From positions 7,022,501 to 7,086,500 of the forward strand of contig CM028917.1 of assembly GCA_016801845.1 (NCBI GenBank): a DNA stretch of 64,000 nt, written 5' to 3'. This stretch comes from Polydactylus sextarius. Taxonomy: Eukaryota > Chordata > Actinopteri > Polynemidae. Every line of letters begins with the position of its first letter. Within the stretch, counting starts at the first letter, position 1. Of the stretch, positions 47,301 through 60,154 are shown in pieces. The notes under the pieces were generated by a model. It worked only from the letters and a program-made list of their open reading frames with translations, was not told the origin of the DNA and made no database searches. The position numbers and the translations under genes are program-made.

Positions 47301-50300
47301 TCTCCTGACACAAGGAGGGAGTTCACTTCCGAGCCTCTGTAGACTTTGTATGAAATATGTGTCTTAGGAAAGAGTTTAAAGTCAGTGGGTGGAAACACGT
47401 GTGAGTGATTGTGTTTACACAGATAAAAGCTTCAATCATAAAAGGCAGCGACAAAATACACCCACGGTAGAAAGTGAAAAGGTGGAGAACAATTAGATTA
47501 AGATTATTTCCGAGTGAAAAATGTCTTTGAACACTTTGTGAGTCGGTAAGCTCTGGTAAAAGTTGGTCGCTTGTTGTGCGCAGAGACGGCACCAGTGATC
47601 TATTGACTTAAGAGTGCTTTCACTGTAACAAGACACAAGACGCCTCTGACGCAGTTGCCTAAAGGAGACTAGAGAAATGGAAAAAAAGGAACACAAAGTG
47701 CTGGAGGCCTCCAGTTTCCCATTAACCCACTGTAAATATTAACTGAAAAATGAATCATTTTAATAATTAAAAGAGAAAATCCATGTTACAGGAGAACAAT
47801 CGTTTCCAAACATGTTCTCAGTAACAGTACGTTCTATACTCTACACAGTTTATCCCCAACAGAAATAGCACCTTGTGAAAAAACTCAATACTGATTAATG
47901 ATTTAATTAGCTTTATGTTCAGGGTATTGAAGGATTTTATATGGGACTGAAAGCACGTAGCAGTGTATAAAATGACTACATAGCAGATTTAATGGGTTGA
48001 TTTGCTTGCACTGATAAACAAGCACAGATATGTCAGACATGAACCATTACTAAGAAAGTTTCTGAGAATCCTTCCATATATCGGCCATTTTTGTCAGGTT
48101 TACCCTGAAGTATTTACATATTACTAAACTGAAAGCTGTTTAAAGCTGCCAACATTAACTTGCTCTCTAACATTATCGTAGTAAAATATGACAAAAGTAA
48201 AACTATTGACAACTTTTTAGCTTTAGCTTAGCTAAACTAGTAGCTAAGTAGCATGATTTACAGAAAGCTACTATTATGTTGAAGAGTGTCTGCTATAACA
48301 ACCAAATTACAGTACTTTATAGCTGACTAGCATAATTAACGTGCTACTAACATTACTGTAGTTGTTGGACTTGGCTACCTGTGTAGCTAAGCAGCATAAC
48401 AAACAGAGCTAGTCATGCTAGGGTTAGCAGATAAGCTTCAACGTAAGTCTGTAAGTTATGATATATAGGCACTAATTTAGCTACACTGCTAAGTTTTAGC
48501 AAGTCCAACAACTATAGTAATGTTAGCTCTACTTCAAATCTGAATTCTAGCGCACTAGCTAACATTATTGTACTTGCTATAAAAGCAATTTGTATTTTGA
48601 ACTAAATCATGTAGATGTCATTTACTTACATATTGAAAACAAAAACAACATTCTGACATGGTTAGCTTTTGCTCTTACAAAGGAATGTGGGTCCATGACC
48701 TGAACACATCAGGGTTAACACTGTAAACAATGAAATTACATAGGCTGTTTTTTTGTGCAACAAGCAGTTTTTTTTCCCTCACCTCCCCCAGGAGCTCTCT
48801 GTTGGTCAGCACACAGTTCTCATCAGGGAAGGTTTCACAGAGGTTATTAAATGTGGCCATGCTATCTCTGTAAAACAAAAAAAAATGGAAACAATAAGTA
48901 AAAAAATATGCAGCCATTTAAATCCAATAGCTGACATATCAATAATTAACTATAATTCACAATATCCAGTGTTAAAATTTTACTTTTCATAAAGAGGACA
49001 GACATGAAGGTATGTTTCACCTGTCCTTGACAATGTAATGACAGAAAATATGGGTCACAAAAGTAGACATTTGCTGACTTGAATTGTTAGTGACTTTAAA
49101 TTGCACTTGATAAGGGTTCGTTGCCCTTATTAAAGACGCATTATACAACCATAAAAAACAGTGACCTTAGAAATGGCTATAACCTAGATTTACCTGCTAA
49201 CACCAGCCCAGGTCTTTCTCAGCCTGTAAACTGCATTAGACTGAAGGGCTGACAGGATCGCCCTGAGAGAAGAGAAGTTCTTCAGCTGACGACAGTGCTG
49301 TAGGAGAAACAATGAGAAGTCTGTGCATTCACTTGATCTCAAATCAAATATTCCAGCAATTATGTTTTGTGTTGATTGTTCTCCTTAAACAAAAGCTGAG
49401 TTAATTATTTTTTTGACTGACCTGTGCCACTCTGATCCATTTCTCTATGATGCGGGCTCTTTGTGGTGGAGTCGTAGGAAGCCGGCAGGACGAAGTAGTA
49501 GTGGAGTTGAGGTCTAGAGGCTGACACAGCAGGGACGTGATCACCTGGTTGGTAACAGCGTTGAACTGAGCGACGGTCGCCCGAATAGTGGGAGACATGT
49601 TTTCCTTTTTGTCTCTCTGAGACCAGACGCAGCCCAGACACTGGTATGGCACCACTTTAACAAAAAGAGCCTGAAAGATCATGAAAAAAAAAAATCATCA
49701 GGGTTTAATCAAAGTAAAACAACTGAGGTGAAAATGTGAGCTGTAAAAAACATCCTCTCACGCACAGAATCCATCTGCGTGAGCTGTTCGGCGATAGCAG
49801 TGGTGGAGAAATCCATGATGCCACCTTGATCCAAAGAGCTTTCACATCCTGAGTCCTCATCACCAGATCCTTCCTCCTTTTGATCCAGATCTGCCCGGGC
49901 ACAACCGACACTCGTCTCGGCTTCTGAGGAAACACAAAGAAGAGGAATCAGGGAAAAGTGTTTTTTCAACTTGTTGACAAGATATGATGATGTTACAGCA
50001 TGTGAGCAAAACGCCTCATCGCGGTGAAAGATCACCTTCTTCCTGGAACCTCTTAAGCAGTGTCTCAGCTTGCCCAGCCAAAGAGCAGAAGTTGGGTTGG
50101 GTTCGCATGTTGTCATGCACAGCAGAGCTGATCCTCAGGTGATCTAACAGGAGCCCAAGCGCCAGATGCATGGGAGGATCCCTGAAGTCCTCGCTGTATT
50201 CATCCAACCATGTCTGGACAAAGGCCAACAACTGGCTGCAGAGACAGCACAAGAAACATTACATTTTAACTTTGAAATACACTTTATACAAGAAAGATGT

Positions 50301-53300
50301 GCAAGTCTGACTTAAAATTTAAAGAAAAGGGGTTTGTTGTTAATCAAGTTGAACACAGGAAGAGTCGGTAGCCACCTACCTCCTGTAACATTCAGCATTG
50401 TCCAGATCTGAGGCAATGCAGTCTCTGTAAGAACGAAAACAATGTCAAAAACATGTAAAGAAAGAAAAAAAAAAAGAAAAAACACACTTGGCAGTAGCCT
50501 TCAGGTTGTTTTCTGTGTGTTTGTTTTTAATTATTATTTGTTCCTGCCCCGCAGTTATCCTAACCCTGACCTCAGGCCAAGTCTGCCACAGCCCAAAACC
50601 ACTCAGTGCACAATTATTGTTGTTGTTGTTGAAAGCCTTAAGGTAATGAGAACCTGCTAGGTACTTATTATTACATCAAAGCTGCGAGAAGAGGGTTGCT
50701 TTGTCAGGGTAATAATGTATTAAAAGACCCTGACACAACATGATGACTCTTCACTTGTGGCTCTTCATCATGTTTAACGGAGGCTGCCATTTGTTAGCTT
50801 AGCTTAGCTTCAAAGAATAAAAACAGAGTAACACCAACTCCAATGACCAGAGCTGCAACAGTGTTGTTTCACCTTTAATTGGTGGAACATAAAAAAAAAA
50901 AAAAAACACATTATGGTTTTACAGGGGTTATATGCCAAACATTTTCTAGGGCAGATACACTAATAAAATTACAAAACTAAAGTTAAAAAACATGCTGTAT
51001 GTTGTGTTGACATGGCTACATTCAGCAGTCTTGTTAGCTTAACTTGGCACAAAAACCAGAAGTTAATAACTAACACAGCAGCTAGCTTTTATAAGGTATT
51101 AATAAGTGAACTTTAGAGGCGCTAGCAGGCAGATATTTGTTACCTTTAGACAGTGCTAAGCTAGCTGTTTCCAATGATTTCCACTATTTATGTTAAAGTT
51201 AAGCTAACCAGCTGCTGGCTGCTTTCCAAAATGTCAGACTGGACAGATAAACAGTGAAACAAAAATACCTCTGAAACAGCAGCTCTATGAGCTTTGTGGT
51301 GCTGGTAAAGGTCCTGTACGTGGAGAGGAGGATCTTGCCATAGTCCTGCTCCTGGCAGCAGGGGTCGAGGAGATGATCCACCAGCACATTCAGAGTGGCA
51401 GCCTTCAGGCGTCGTACTTTACTGGTTCGGTACTGGACGAAAGCACAAGGCTGGTTCGTCTCACCCTGGTTCGGAGCAGAGGGGACGGGCTCCCGGCGCA
51501 GAGTAACCCCATAGACTGCGCCATCTTCAAACTCCTCACCCCACTCCTGCACTGGGTTCTGGTGAAGACAGTTTAGTTTGAAAACTCAGATTAGCCACTG
51601 TGCATTGTCATGCTTGTGTCTAATATACAATATACAAGGTAAATAAACAGATGCAGGTCAGATAAATAGATATATCCAATAGTGTTACCACTGACAACAA
51701 TAGGGTCAGAGATCGAACCATGAGGAGGTAAAAATAGCTGTGAGCCTCCATAGCCAAACTGCTGGGTCAAACTACACACACACACACAGACACACACAAA
51801 CAAGTGACACAACAGCACTGACACGCACACTGATCCATATGAGCCACAGCAACTATGTAATGCTTGTACTCATAACCACTGCTTCAAGCAACTGCACAAA
51901 CAGGTTAGTGTGCAATGATAACATTTATCAGAAGCTCATTTTTGCACATTTCCATGGAACACGGTAAGATGAGATTTCCATAAAATGTACGCATACATGC
52001 ACATGTTCATGGACAAATACAGGATTTAGCAAAAGGTTAGTATATAAAAACACCACAATAAATGTAAAATGTCAGAGAGAGATCTGAGTTTCATCATCAC
52101 TCATCCTCCAATAACCAATGAAAAGAGCCTTGGAGGAGAGTAGGTCATCTCAGGATCAAGTGGTTTGATTTCATTCAAATACTGTACAGTGGTTCCTTGT
52201 TTGATCTCGGTGAGAGCGATCAATAAGTGCATTAGCAATAGCCCCTTCAGATTTCTCAACAGCACTCGATGCGGTGCAGGATATATAGCAAGCGCCTTGT
52301 TCACTCTGCTCTTTGAGAACAAGATGATTATTGAGGCGTAATGAGACAGCAGCTGCGTTAAACAAAGGGAACAACTAGACAATGTGTGGTTTCTCACGCC
52401 CATATTGAGGGTAAAACTCCTAAAAAGCAGGATCCTGCGTTTCCCATAATGCATCTCTTAATACACTTAACTTCACTTGCTTGGTAAAAAAAAACCCATG
52501 TCACCAAATCAGCGAAGTCGCTTTAATGGCCTTCTCTTGGTGACAGTAACACCTCCTACATGACTGATGTCTAATCCATTTGGTTTCCATGCAAATGCCT
52601 CATAAATCTCTGTTCAGATGTCCCTGGATCCACACCAAGAAAATATTTCAATAGCTTCTTCAAAGCTGATTCAGCAAAGAAAAATAATGTGTCATGAGAT
52701 TTTTGATGTGAGTCATTTTGTACACCTTCCACCTACGCACAGAGTTTGTGTCAAATTCATGTCTGGACAATGTGGGCACCAGGCACAGGCTTTCTGACTG
52801 CACACTGCAGCGGGAATGAAAGAAACCGAGTGTGTTTTCATCGATTATCAACACGAGACGACCACCGTCTTCTTGTGTAAATAAGTATTTACATTTCTTT
52901 ACATGAAAACCCTATTGTGCCTCACAGAAACTATGACTGTTTGTTAGCTACACAGATGAGGAAACCGCTCATCGCGTCTGACTGTAGTGGTGGCACCGAG
53001 CACAAGTGACTGAAACTAAATCAAGAAAATAAACGTGTTGCTGTCAGATTAACTAATAGCAACAGATGGGACAGGCCTCTACGGTATTAGATATGACTGA
53101 GAGAGCAGCAAGACGTCTCATCTGTCCTGAACGACAGTGACACAAAAACAGGGAAGTAAACACACTCATCATCTTGATCTTATGTAAGATCAGTTAATGT
53201 CCCCTCACATTTTCACATGACATTCAAGTGTGTCAAGTTTTATGAACCATGTATAAAGATGTCTAGATGAAGATGAATAACAGCCTTTGAGGAAAAAGAG

Positions 53301-53517
53301 CAAGCTTATGAACTATTTTACAATCAAGACAGTCAAGTCAAAAAAAAGAAATAAGAAATAAAAAGTAAAAATCTATCAGGCACTAACTTTGTAGCTTTTC
53401 ATTTCTTTTTCATAAAGTTTAATTCTCAGCTCTGTCAATTCAATACAATGGTGGCACATGAGAGACATAAACCATGGGCTGCAGATGTGTCTATACAACA
53501 CATACAGTGTGCATGAG

Positions 53518-53554
<37 letters not shown>

Positions 53555-53728
53555 GAACTAAGGACAGCCTGGTGTATATTCACACGTGAATTAGAATAAA
53601 ACCTCAGTTCATTTGCATGTGTTACATAACTTGGAACTGTGGAGTTTAACCACAGACCCAGCTCTACACTGACCTATTGATGTTTGATGATTTCTCATAC
53701 TTACCATTGTTAACTCCCATTTTCCCAT
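42139..53728 (-). CDS. rgl3: Ral guanine nucleotide exchange factor, RGL3-like (17 coding exons)
   Basis: RalGDS-family proteins bind active Ras through a C-terminal domain and load GTP on RalA/RalB. Exons: 53705-53728, 51269-51558, 50380-50424, 50036-50235, 49766-49923, 49422-49670, 49194-49297, 48783-48867, 46934-47005, 46258-46344, 45680-45712, 45117-45238, 44489-44578, 44063-44192, 43183-43503, 42365-42479, 42139-42278. All junctions are GT-AG with consistent phase, giving 754 aa; RGL proteins are about 710-780 aa. Domains: VQEWGEEFEDGAVYGVTLRR near residues 11-30; RasGEF-N about 45-185; CDC25 RasGEF about 222-490 (AEQLTQMD, VPYQCLGCVWSQRDKKEN, RARIIEKWIRVAQ, VPYLGTYLTVLTMLD, NLEKRRREFEVL); Ser-rich linker about 515-620; Ras-association domain about 646-740 (NGNMYKSILLTSQDKT, LLIPDKANVFYAMSTTANFD). 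The ATG at 53728 has an in-frame TAA 21 nt upstream. RGL3 is favoured over RGL1/RGL2 by the YRTSKVR segment and by slc44a2 nearby. Confidence 0.88.
44250..44315. repeat. (CT)n(AT)n microsatellite in an rgl3 intron
   Basis: A CT run directly followed by an AT run, between coding exons 13 and 14. Confidence 0.95.
45047..45069. repeat. Poly-T run beside rgl3 exon 12
   Basis: About 22 T on the plus strand (poly-A in the transcript), some 50 nt downstream of the exon 12 donor. Confidence 0.85.
46072..46140 (+). mobile_element. Dispersed repeat family A, copy 2 (truncated)
   Basis: GTCACAATGACATTTGTCATTT, a GAATCGGTTCACCCTCAAGT block and CCTAGTGAACAAC align with the first part of copies 1 and 3. 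It lies in the rgl3 intron between exons 10 and 11. Confidence 0.55.
48343..48528. repeat. Imperfect inverted repeat in an rgl3 intron
   Basis: GCTACTAACATTACTGTAGT then TGTTGGACTTGG at 48343-48374, and the segment out to about 48398, match the reverse complement of 48471-48528 (AGCTAACATTACTATAGTTG then TTGGACTTGC). Each arm is about 55 nt around a loop of about 70 nt. Variants of TAACATTAnnGTA recur at about 48170 and 48560. Probably a small palindromic mobile element. Confidence 0.6.
50795..51235 (-). mobile_element. Dispersed repeat family B, copy 1
   Basis: Read on the minus strand: CAGCTGGTTAGCTTAAC, GGAAACAGCTAGCTTAGCAC, TGTCTAAAGGTAAC, GCCTCTAAAGTTCACTTATT, then TTTTACAGG... on the plus strand further left. 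It resembles a common teleost interspersed repeat of the 'TTAGCTTAGC' type and shares blocks with the copy at 54868. It ends about 35 nt from the donor of rgl3 exon 2. Confidence 0.55.
53521..53552. repeat. (CA)n microsatellite
   Basis: An uninterrupted CA run in the first rgl3 intron, about 150 nt from the coding part of exon 1. Confidence 0.95.
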
Positions 53729-54120
53729 CTCGTCTGGTCTGATGGTTTAAGGAGCGCTGCTTTCCATCTCGACACGAAAAGTTGCGACTGAAAAAATCAA
53801 CTTCCAAACTTACGGAACAAAAAGTTTAAGGCTGCATCTTGTTATTATAATAAAAAGCCGGTTTTAAATGATCTTGATAAGAACTACATCAACGCGCCTG
53901 TGTTACAATTATAAAGACGAGTTTTCACCGCAGAAATATTCGCTACATTTTACGCCTGCATACAAATGTGTGGTGCGGTTTCCATGTAACGGTCTGGACC
54001 GGAGCGGGTCACGGAGACACCCGAACTGTTCCGACTTTAGTGTCGGTGAAGTGAGATGATCTGAGCCGATACCGGCGGCTGAGTTTCCTCTGTCAGCAAC
54101 CAGCCTGAAACTCACCGAGC

Positions 54121-54126
54121 TTTATA
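54121..54126 (-). promoter_or_regulatory. rgl3: TATA-like box of rgl3
   Basis: On the minus strand CCCACTATAAAGCTC places TATAAA about 390 nt upstream of the ATG, so a start near 54.09 kb and a 5'UTR of about 370 nt. CpG-containing sequence (53.98-54.08 kb) lies downstream. A GGTGAGT donor-like site just after the TATA box leaves other first-exon models possible. Confidence 0.4.
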
Positions 54127-54544
54127 GTGGGAGGCGACTCTGCTGAAGTGTCAACAACTGTAGGAGGAGCGACAGGAGGTGTGTTTGGGTCAGGTGTTAT
54201 CTCTGTGAAGTGTCCTCACAAACACGCAAATTTGTTTATGGGTATTCAGGATCTCACACTGTAAACACTGACATTGTGGGGACCAGTGTCCTCGTTAGGA
54301 CCAAAGCCTGGTTCTGCAGAGGTCAAACGTCATTTCTGACGAGCTGGTGTGATTTAGTCATGGTTAATGGTTGGTTGATATTGTGTGATGATGACCGTGG
54401 ACATGTGGGTGTAAAATTCATTCAAGTTTCTAGTCCTCACATCACTTTACTTTTCTTTTTGCACTACTTATTTTAGATTGCCACCATTTCAAAAATCACC
54501 TATGTGCAATTTTGAATAATGTTAATTAATGTAACATAATAATT

Positions 54545-54646
<102 letters not shown>

Positions 54647-54867
54647 ATTCTATATGGTTATTATTGCACATTTTATTTCTACAGGTGTTATAAGTGTTCA
54701 GCCCACTCCATGTAAATCTATTAAATGTGGGCTGGCAGTAAAAGCTGTTCATTCAAATTAGAGTTTGAGTTAAGCTGTACACAATAAATAATAAATTGAT
54801 GCCATCATAATGCCAGAACAAAGACAGCAGCACAAACTTGAACTCTTGTGCTGAGTTTGTACAGTAA

Positions 54868-55180
54868 ACATGAGGCTACAGGTGGCAGTTAGCCTAGCTT
54901 AGCATAAAGACAGTGATAATTTGGAGAAACAGCAAGTCTCAGTCTACAGGCAGCAAAATCTCTCCTTACCACCTATAAAGATCACTAAATAACACATAAG
55001 TTCCTGTTTGTTTGAAAATAAAACACTCGTGGTTGTTCATGTAAGCAAAAATTTCCTGGAGATAAGCTTCATGCTACACTAAGCTAACTGGCCACAGCTC
55101 CATAGTTATATACAAACTTAAGAGTGATATTTTCTCAATGATGTTTGTAAGTTAGTGTTGAACTACAACTTAAAGATTTA
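54868..55180 (+). mobile_element. Dispersed repeat family B, copy 2
   Basis: AGTTAGCCTAGCTTAGCATA, AAGACAG...GGAGAAACAGC, CAGGCAGCAAAATC, CACCTATAAAGATCACTAAA and later CTAAGCTAACTGGCCACAGC share order and sequence with the reverse complement of the copy at 50795-51235. Confidence 0.5.
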
Positions 55181-58100
55181 AACTGTTTTAGCTTCACAAG
55201 TTTTGTCCTTTATTTGATAATAGTATTTTCCAAAAACAGCAACTGACTTGATTTCATATCATCAGTTCATGAAGTATGATACCAATGATGATTCAGTAAA
55301 TGCTGCCAACACTTTGGAAACATTGAAATACATTTGTTGAACAAAACAAATAAAAGGCTTTTACTTTATGTTATGATGTTTTTGTTTAAGCGAATTATGA
55401 GAGACAAGACATGTTCTGCTTCACTGGATTGTCATTCTCAGTACAAGTGCACTGTGATGCGATGTCGCAAAATGAAGACGCAAACTTATCTCAGTCACAT
55501 TAGTGCATATGTCGTATGTGTCTATTTGTGTCAAACTCGGACACAAGTTTGATTAACGTCTGATTCAGCGGCATTGTTTCATGTTTTAGGTAAAGGTCTC
55601 AACTACAAGTCAACAACACAAGCACAGGGAAACTTCTGAAAGTAGAAAATGACAAGACATTGTGATGATCATGAGACTTTTCCCCTATCCTGATCTGTGA
55701 CACTGATAAAATGACAAGAGCTCAAGAGTGAGATTATGGTAATTACAGATTTCTATCTCTTACATGTGGATTGCAGAGGAAGGTAAACTGCATAAATGAA
55801 TAATGTTACTGATATTTATATTTTAGTAAAGGTTATTGTATATTTAAAAAAAAAAAAACATTAAAAATAACAGTTTTGTCCTTAGAAAAACTTCAACTGC
55901 AAGTTAAGAGGAGATGTCACGAAATCCATAATGTTCCATTTAATTTGAATTAAAGGACAGAGACTGATCATTTATATGGATTTTAATAACATTAAAAGCT
56001 GAGGATGAAAGTATGACTGTCTGCTGTGTGACACTGTGTATTACCCTCTGGTCATTTTCTCTCAGTCATCTGACTACAATGCTGTTTTTGAAAGCTTTCT
56101 AATGACTTGTGGGTTTCGCTTATGGGCCCTTTTTATTTCTAAATCTCCATGAAAACCAACATAAGTAAGCAGGTCTATCTATGTGCGTATATTTATGTGT
56201 CAAGCAATAACACAATCTTGCCTACTAAACACTGACTTTTCCAAGAAAATTAAAACTTTTCTCTGGAAGATAGGAGCGCCTTCCTGTATATGACATTTCT
56301 CCTTCTGTCATCCTCTCATGTATAATCCTCCTCTTCCCCCTCTTCAACAAGCAACAAAACATCACATGCTCTCAGCCGTTTTTTTTTTTTTTTTATCTTT
56401 GGTTACAAATATTGTATTAAATTCTCAGGCATTGTGCACCTCAAGAGTCAAATTTATATCTTTGGTAGCCACAATAGCACTGACACAACAGAGGCGTCAC
56501 GTGTCACAACAGTCACGTTCATGTTTCCTCTTTTTTGTCTTAAGTCTTGTCGCTGGTTTATTTTCTGTTTTCCATTGAAAACAGTTACACCACAGCTTTG
56601 ACCTTCCCCCCAATCACTCTAGGTGTGGTCCTTCCCCTGAGAGTCTTTCATTGTTGATGGTGATGGCTTGATATTTTAGCCTAGACTGTAAACACAATTG
56701 TAACACCAAGCAGTGTCAGCAGCAACCCACCTGCTTTTAACATGTCACCTATTTCAAATTATTGTTTAAGTTAAATTGACAGACATTTGTGATGGTTTAA
56801 GGCAACTGATTCTAGTTATTTTCCTGTTTGATTGTACTTACAGGTGTACCATTGCTTTGAGCAAGATGCTATAGAAACATGCTAGCATGTTTGTGTTTAA
56901 CATATAATGTTTACTATGTTAAAAGATCTTAGATCATTGTGCTAACATGTTAGTATTTACTAATTAGCAATAAATATAAATTTATTTTCGCAGGAATTTG
57001 GTTACAAACCAAAGACTGTTGACATATTAATGATATTGACAGCAGCTACAGTGTATGCTCTACATACTTTACTGTTGAACACTTAGTACAACCCCTGAAT
57101 GAAAACGCTTCAGACTGTGTAAAGGTCTTCAGCAGCAGACACTTTCTGTCTGTCAAGGATTTCAATCTCTTCCTTTGGTGCTTGTGCCAGTGAAGTCAAA
57201 CAGAAGCATTTATTATTCTGACACTCAGGTTGATCCACAATATCAGGCGTGTTATATGTGTTAGCATATATTGGCAATGGATAAAGAACCATTGACTGAT
57301 GAATCCAGTAAGAAGTACAAACTAAAAATTGTGTGTAATTCACAGGATTCGAGCATTTGGTCTGTGGATTCAGGAATTCAAAGACTTCAGAGGAAGGTTG
57401 ACGCACAACAGCAGTAGTGAGGAATGTAGACAGACAGTTCTTTATCTTCTCAACACAAGAGACAAATACCTTTTAAAACTCTGAACATTCATCAGCTTCC
57501 TGACTGGATGTGGCATTTACTGCATAAACATAAAAGAAGGTCATTGACAGTATGTTCATCGCTTCAACACATTTGGATTTGAAGATCACAGTTAGAGCTG
57601 ATAGGAGGATGAATGCCAGAGTTAGTTAGGCAGAGGCAAAACCTTAAGTGGATGCTAATGTTGCTTCTTGTCTGATGGATATGTAAATGAGCACACTTGG
57701 CTAACTCAATCACTGCATTAATGTACATGCAGAAGAAAACATTTTTAGCCACATATCTGGATCCTAATATTATCTGACCTGAATAACACATCCCACTTTG
57801 AAAGTCCTGAACTATTACCAAAAGACTGTTTCACATTTTTATACTCTTCCCGGGGCCACGGTGGCACATATCTAATGCATACCAGTCTCTCTCAAGGACT
57901 CCAGCAATCCAGCTAATGACTCAAGCACTTGGGCTATTCAGGTGTTGTCCATGGAGACTGGGAATGAAAGCAACCCCTCGTGGGACAAGCCCTGCTAACC
58001 ATTCAAGACCTCTGACGCAAAACCGCAAAGAAAGCAGCACGTTTTGTTTTACCACTCCTAAAGAGTTCGCCCTTTATTTGACTGCAAACATAATTAAATG

Positions 58101-59512
58101 ATATGCTATTCCCTGGGAACAGATATCACATTAATTTATGAATTGTGCTGCAAGCCTGAGTGAGGCTACTGTGTTGGTAGTGTTCATTTTGTGAAGGTAT
58201 AAAACTGAATCAGTATAACCTTTGGGCGTAGTACAATAAAAAACAACCCACAGCAAAACTGATTCCAGGCCAAAAAACAACAAATAAGTGTAAAGTTACA
58301 TAAGTCACAGGAGAATCACCTAATTTGAATTCAAAGAGCAAAGTTAGACCTTTCACAAAGTTAATCATCAGCTCATGACAGAGGCCGATGGTATCCCAGT
58401 CTTGTTCTACTGGCTGATGTTGAATTGAAGTGGTGCTTGGTGCATTTGACTCACTGCCACTTCTCTGCTGAGATGAGCCACTAGTGGTGTTTATAGACTA
58501 TGTTTCACAAGATTCAGAGCAAGGCAACATTTACACAAGCAGCTAGTACAGACAAGCTAACACTGTGTTCTGAGATTCATTTAACAAATCTGGTGTAAAC
58601 TGTTCACCCAGAGTCTCTGGTACATGTGACTACTTTGTTGGCGAAGAGTCAAGGTGATGATAGTGTCACTGAAACATCACCAGAGATGCAGCGCTTGCTG
58701 ATGAGCTGATACGACTCGACGACTCATCTGAAAGACGATCACAATCTAAGCACAGCAAAACAAAAATGTCCCGTAACCCTCAGGTGACACTTAACAACAT
58801 GACACACACAGCAGAGATAAGGGCTTCGTCTGCTTCACTGACCAGACTCCATCTAGTGGTCAAACAGTGGAACAGCAGGTAGGAAGTAGGAGCATACATA
58901 CTGTAGGTTTGGGATAAACATGTCCTCTTTTCAATGCGAGACATTTATCATATATTTGTAACTTCTAATGCTGCAGATTTAGACAAGGCCAGAGCTTCAA
59001 ATGAATGTTTTTAGTTTGTAAAATATTTTTAAGTTGTTTAGAAATGGGTCCAGCATACCAGGATTCCTGAGGTTACTAAAGCAGGACAAATTCCTACCTC
59101 CAATCCAGAAACACTGGAACAACCAATCAGTTTGCTGCAGCACTGGAGGATGTGGATATCTTTGCATATTTGAGCAATATGATTGACACAGGTTGCGGTT
59201 TCTGAACAGCAAATAGCCCAGAAAGCAGATAAATCAAGGTCTCACACAAATATGTATAAAACTATGTTTTATTTCAAAAAACAGTCTCAATTCAAATCCA
59301 CAAACATGGCACCAAAGTATGACCCTCTACATGAATTACAATATAAATTTTGCTTATTATTATTTTTTTATATAGATTTCTTCATACAGTTGCTGATAAA
59401 AGTTGCACCACAGCATCAGATACTTTGTGCAAGAGTCTATGAATGTAGAAGAGGTTTTGACTATGATGCCTGACCGGCAGTGTAATGGCTTTGGTAACAA
59501 CAAGTTTAATTA

Positions 59513-59518
59513 TTTATT
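59513..59518 (-). terminator. slc44a2: Polyadenylation signal of the distal slc44a2 terminal exon
   Basis: AATAAA on the minus strand, 530 nt beyond the distal stop codon. No equally clear signal was found close to the proximal terminal exon; one candidate is TTTATT at about 61073. Confidence 0.5.
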
Positions 59519-60047
59519 CAAATACTAACTAAGATTAAACAATACAAAAAGAAAAAAAGAAAGAAAGAAAAAAAAACAAACAAAAAAAAACAAAAAAAAC
59601 AGAATGTGATTAAAGCACATTTGAAACAACGTATAATAGATTACTTTGATGTTTACTTAAGTTTTATATACCTTCATGTAACGCTCAAATTAAAAATAAT
59701 TAAAAGCATGCTTTGCGAAAAAGTTTTTACAACAACAACAAAAAAAAAAATGTTAGAAAGCACAAAGCTCTGAATTGAATACCTGACATGATTAAAAACC
59801 AAGTGTCTCATTCAAAACAAAATGAGACACGTGGGAATGTGAACCCATTTTTATATCCCAATGGGACAAAATATGTTCAACTAATGTAATGATACATTTG
59901 GCAGAAACAAAATTCAACGGATGAGACTGCTGATTGTCACCTGCAGGCTCCTGGTGACTGAACTGATGGCGTTAGGTTCCTGTTCAGACCTGCGTCCACT
60001 GAACCCAAATCAGTCGACTTTAGTCCACAGTGGCTAAGGCGTTTTCT

Positions 60048-60154
60048 CTACTGCGCCGGTTGGTTCTTGTTCTTCTTATTTAGGACTTTGCGAAGGCTCT
60101 CAGGCATCAGGTATGGCCTCTCTGCACTGCCATCATTCCTCTCAAGGTCTTCCA
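60048..60154 (-). CDS. slc44a2: Distal alternative terminal coding exon of slc44a2
   Basis: The acceptor CATTCTAG precedes TGGAAGACC. Joined to the T left by the exon ending at 62734, it gives CF-LEDLERNDGSAERPYLMP and a short Lys/Asn-rich tail ending QPAQ. This is the form closest to the main human CTL2 C-terminus (LEDLERNDGSAERPYF...). Confidence 0.88.
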
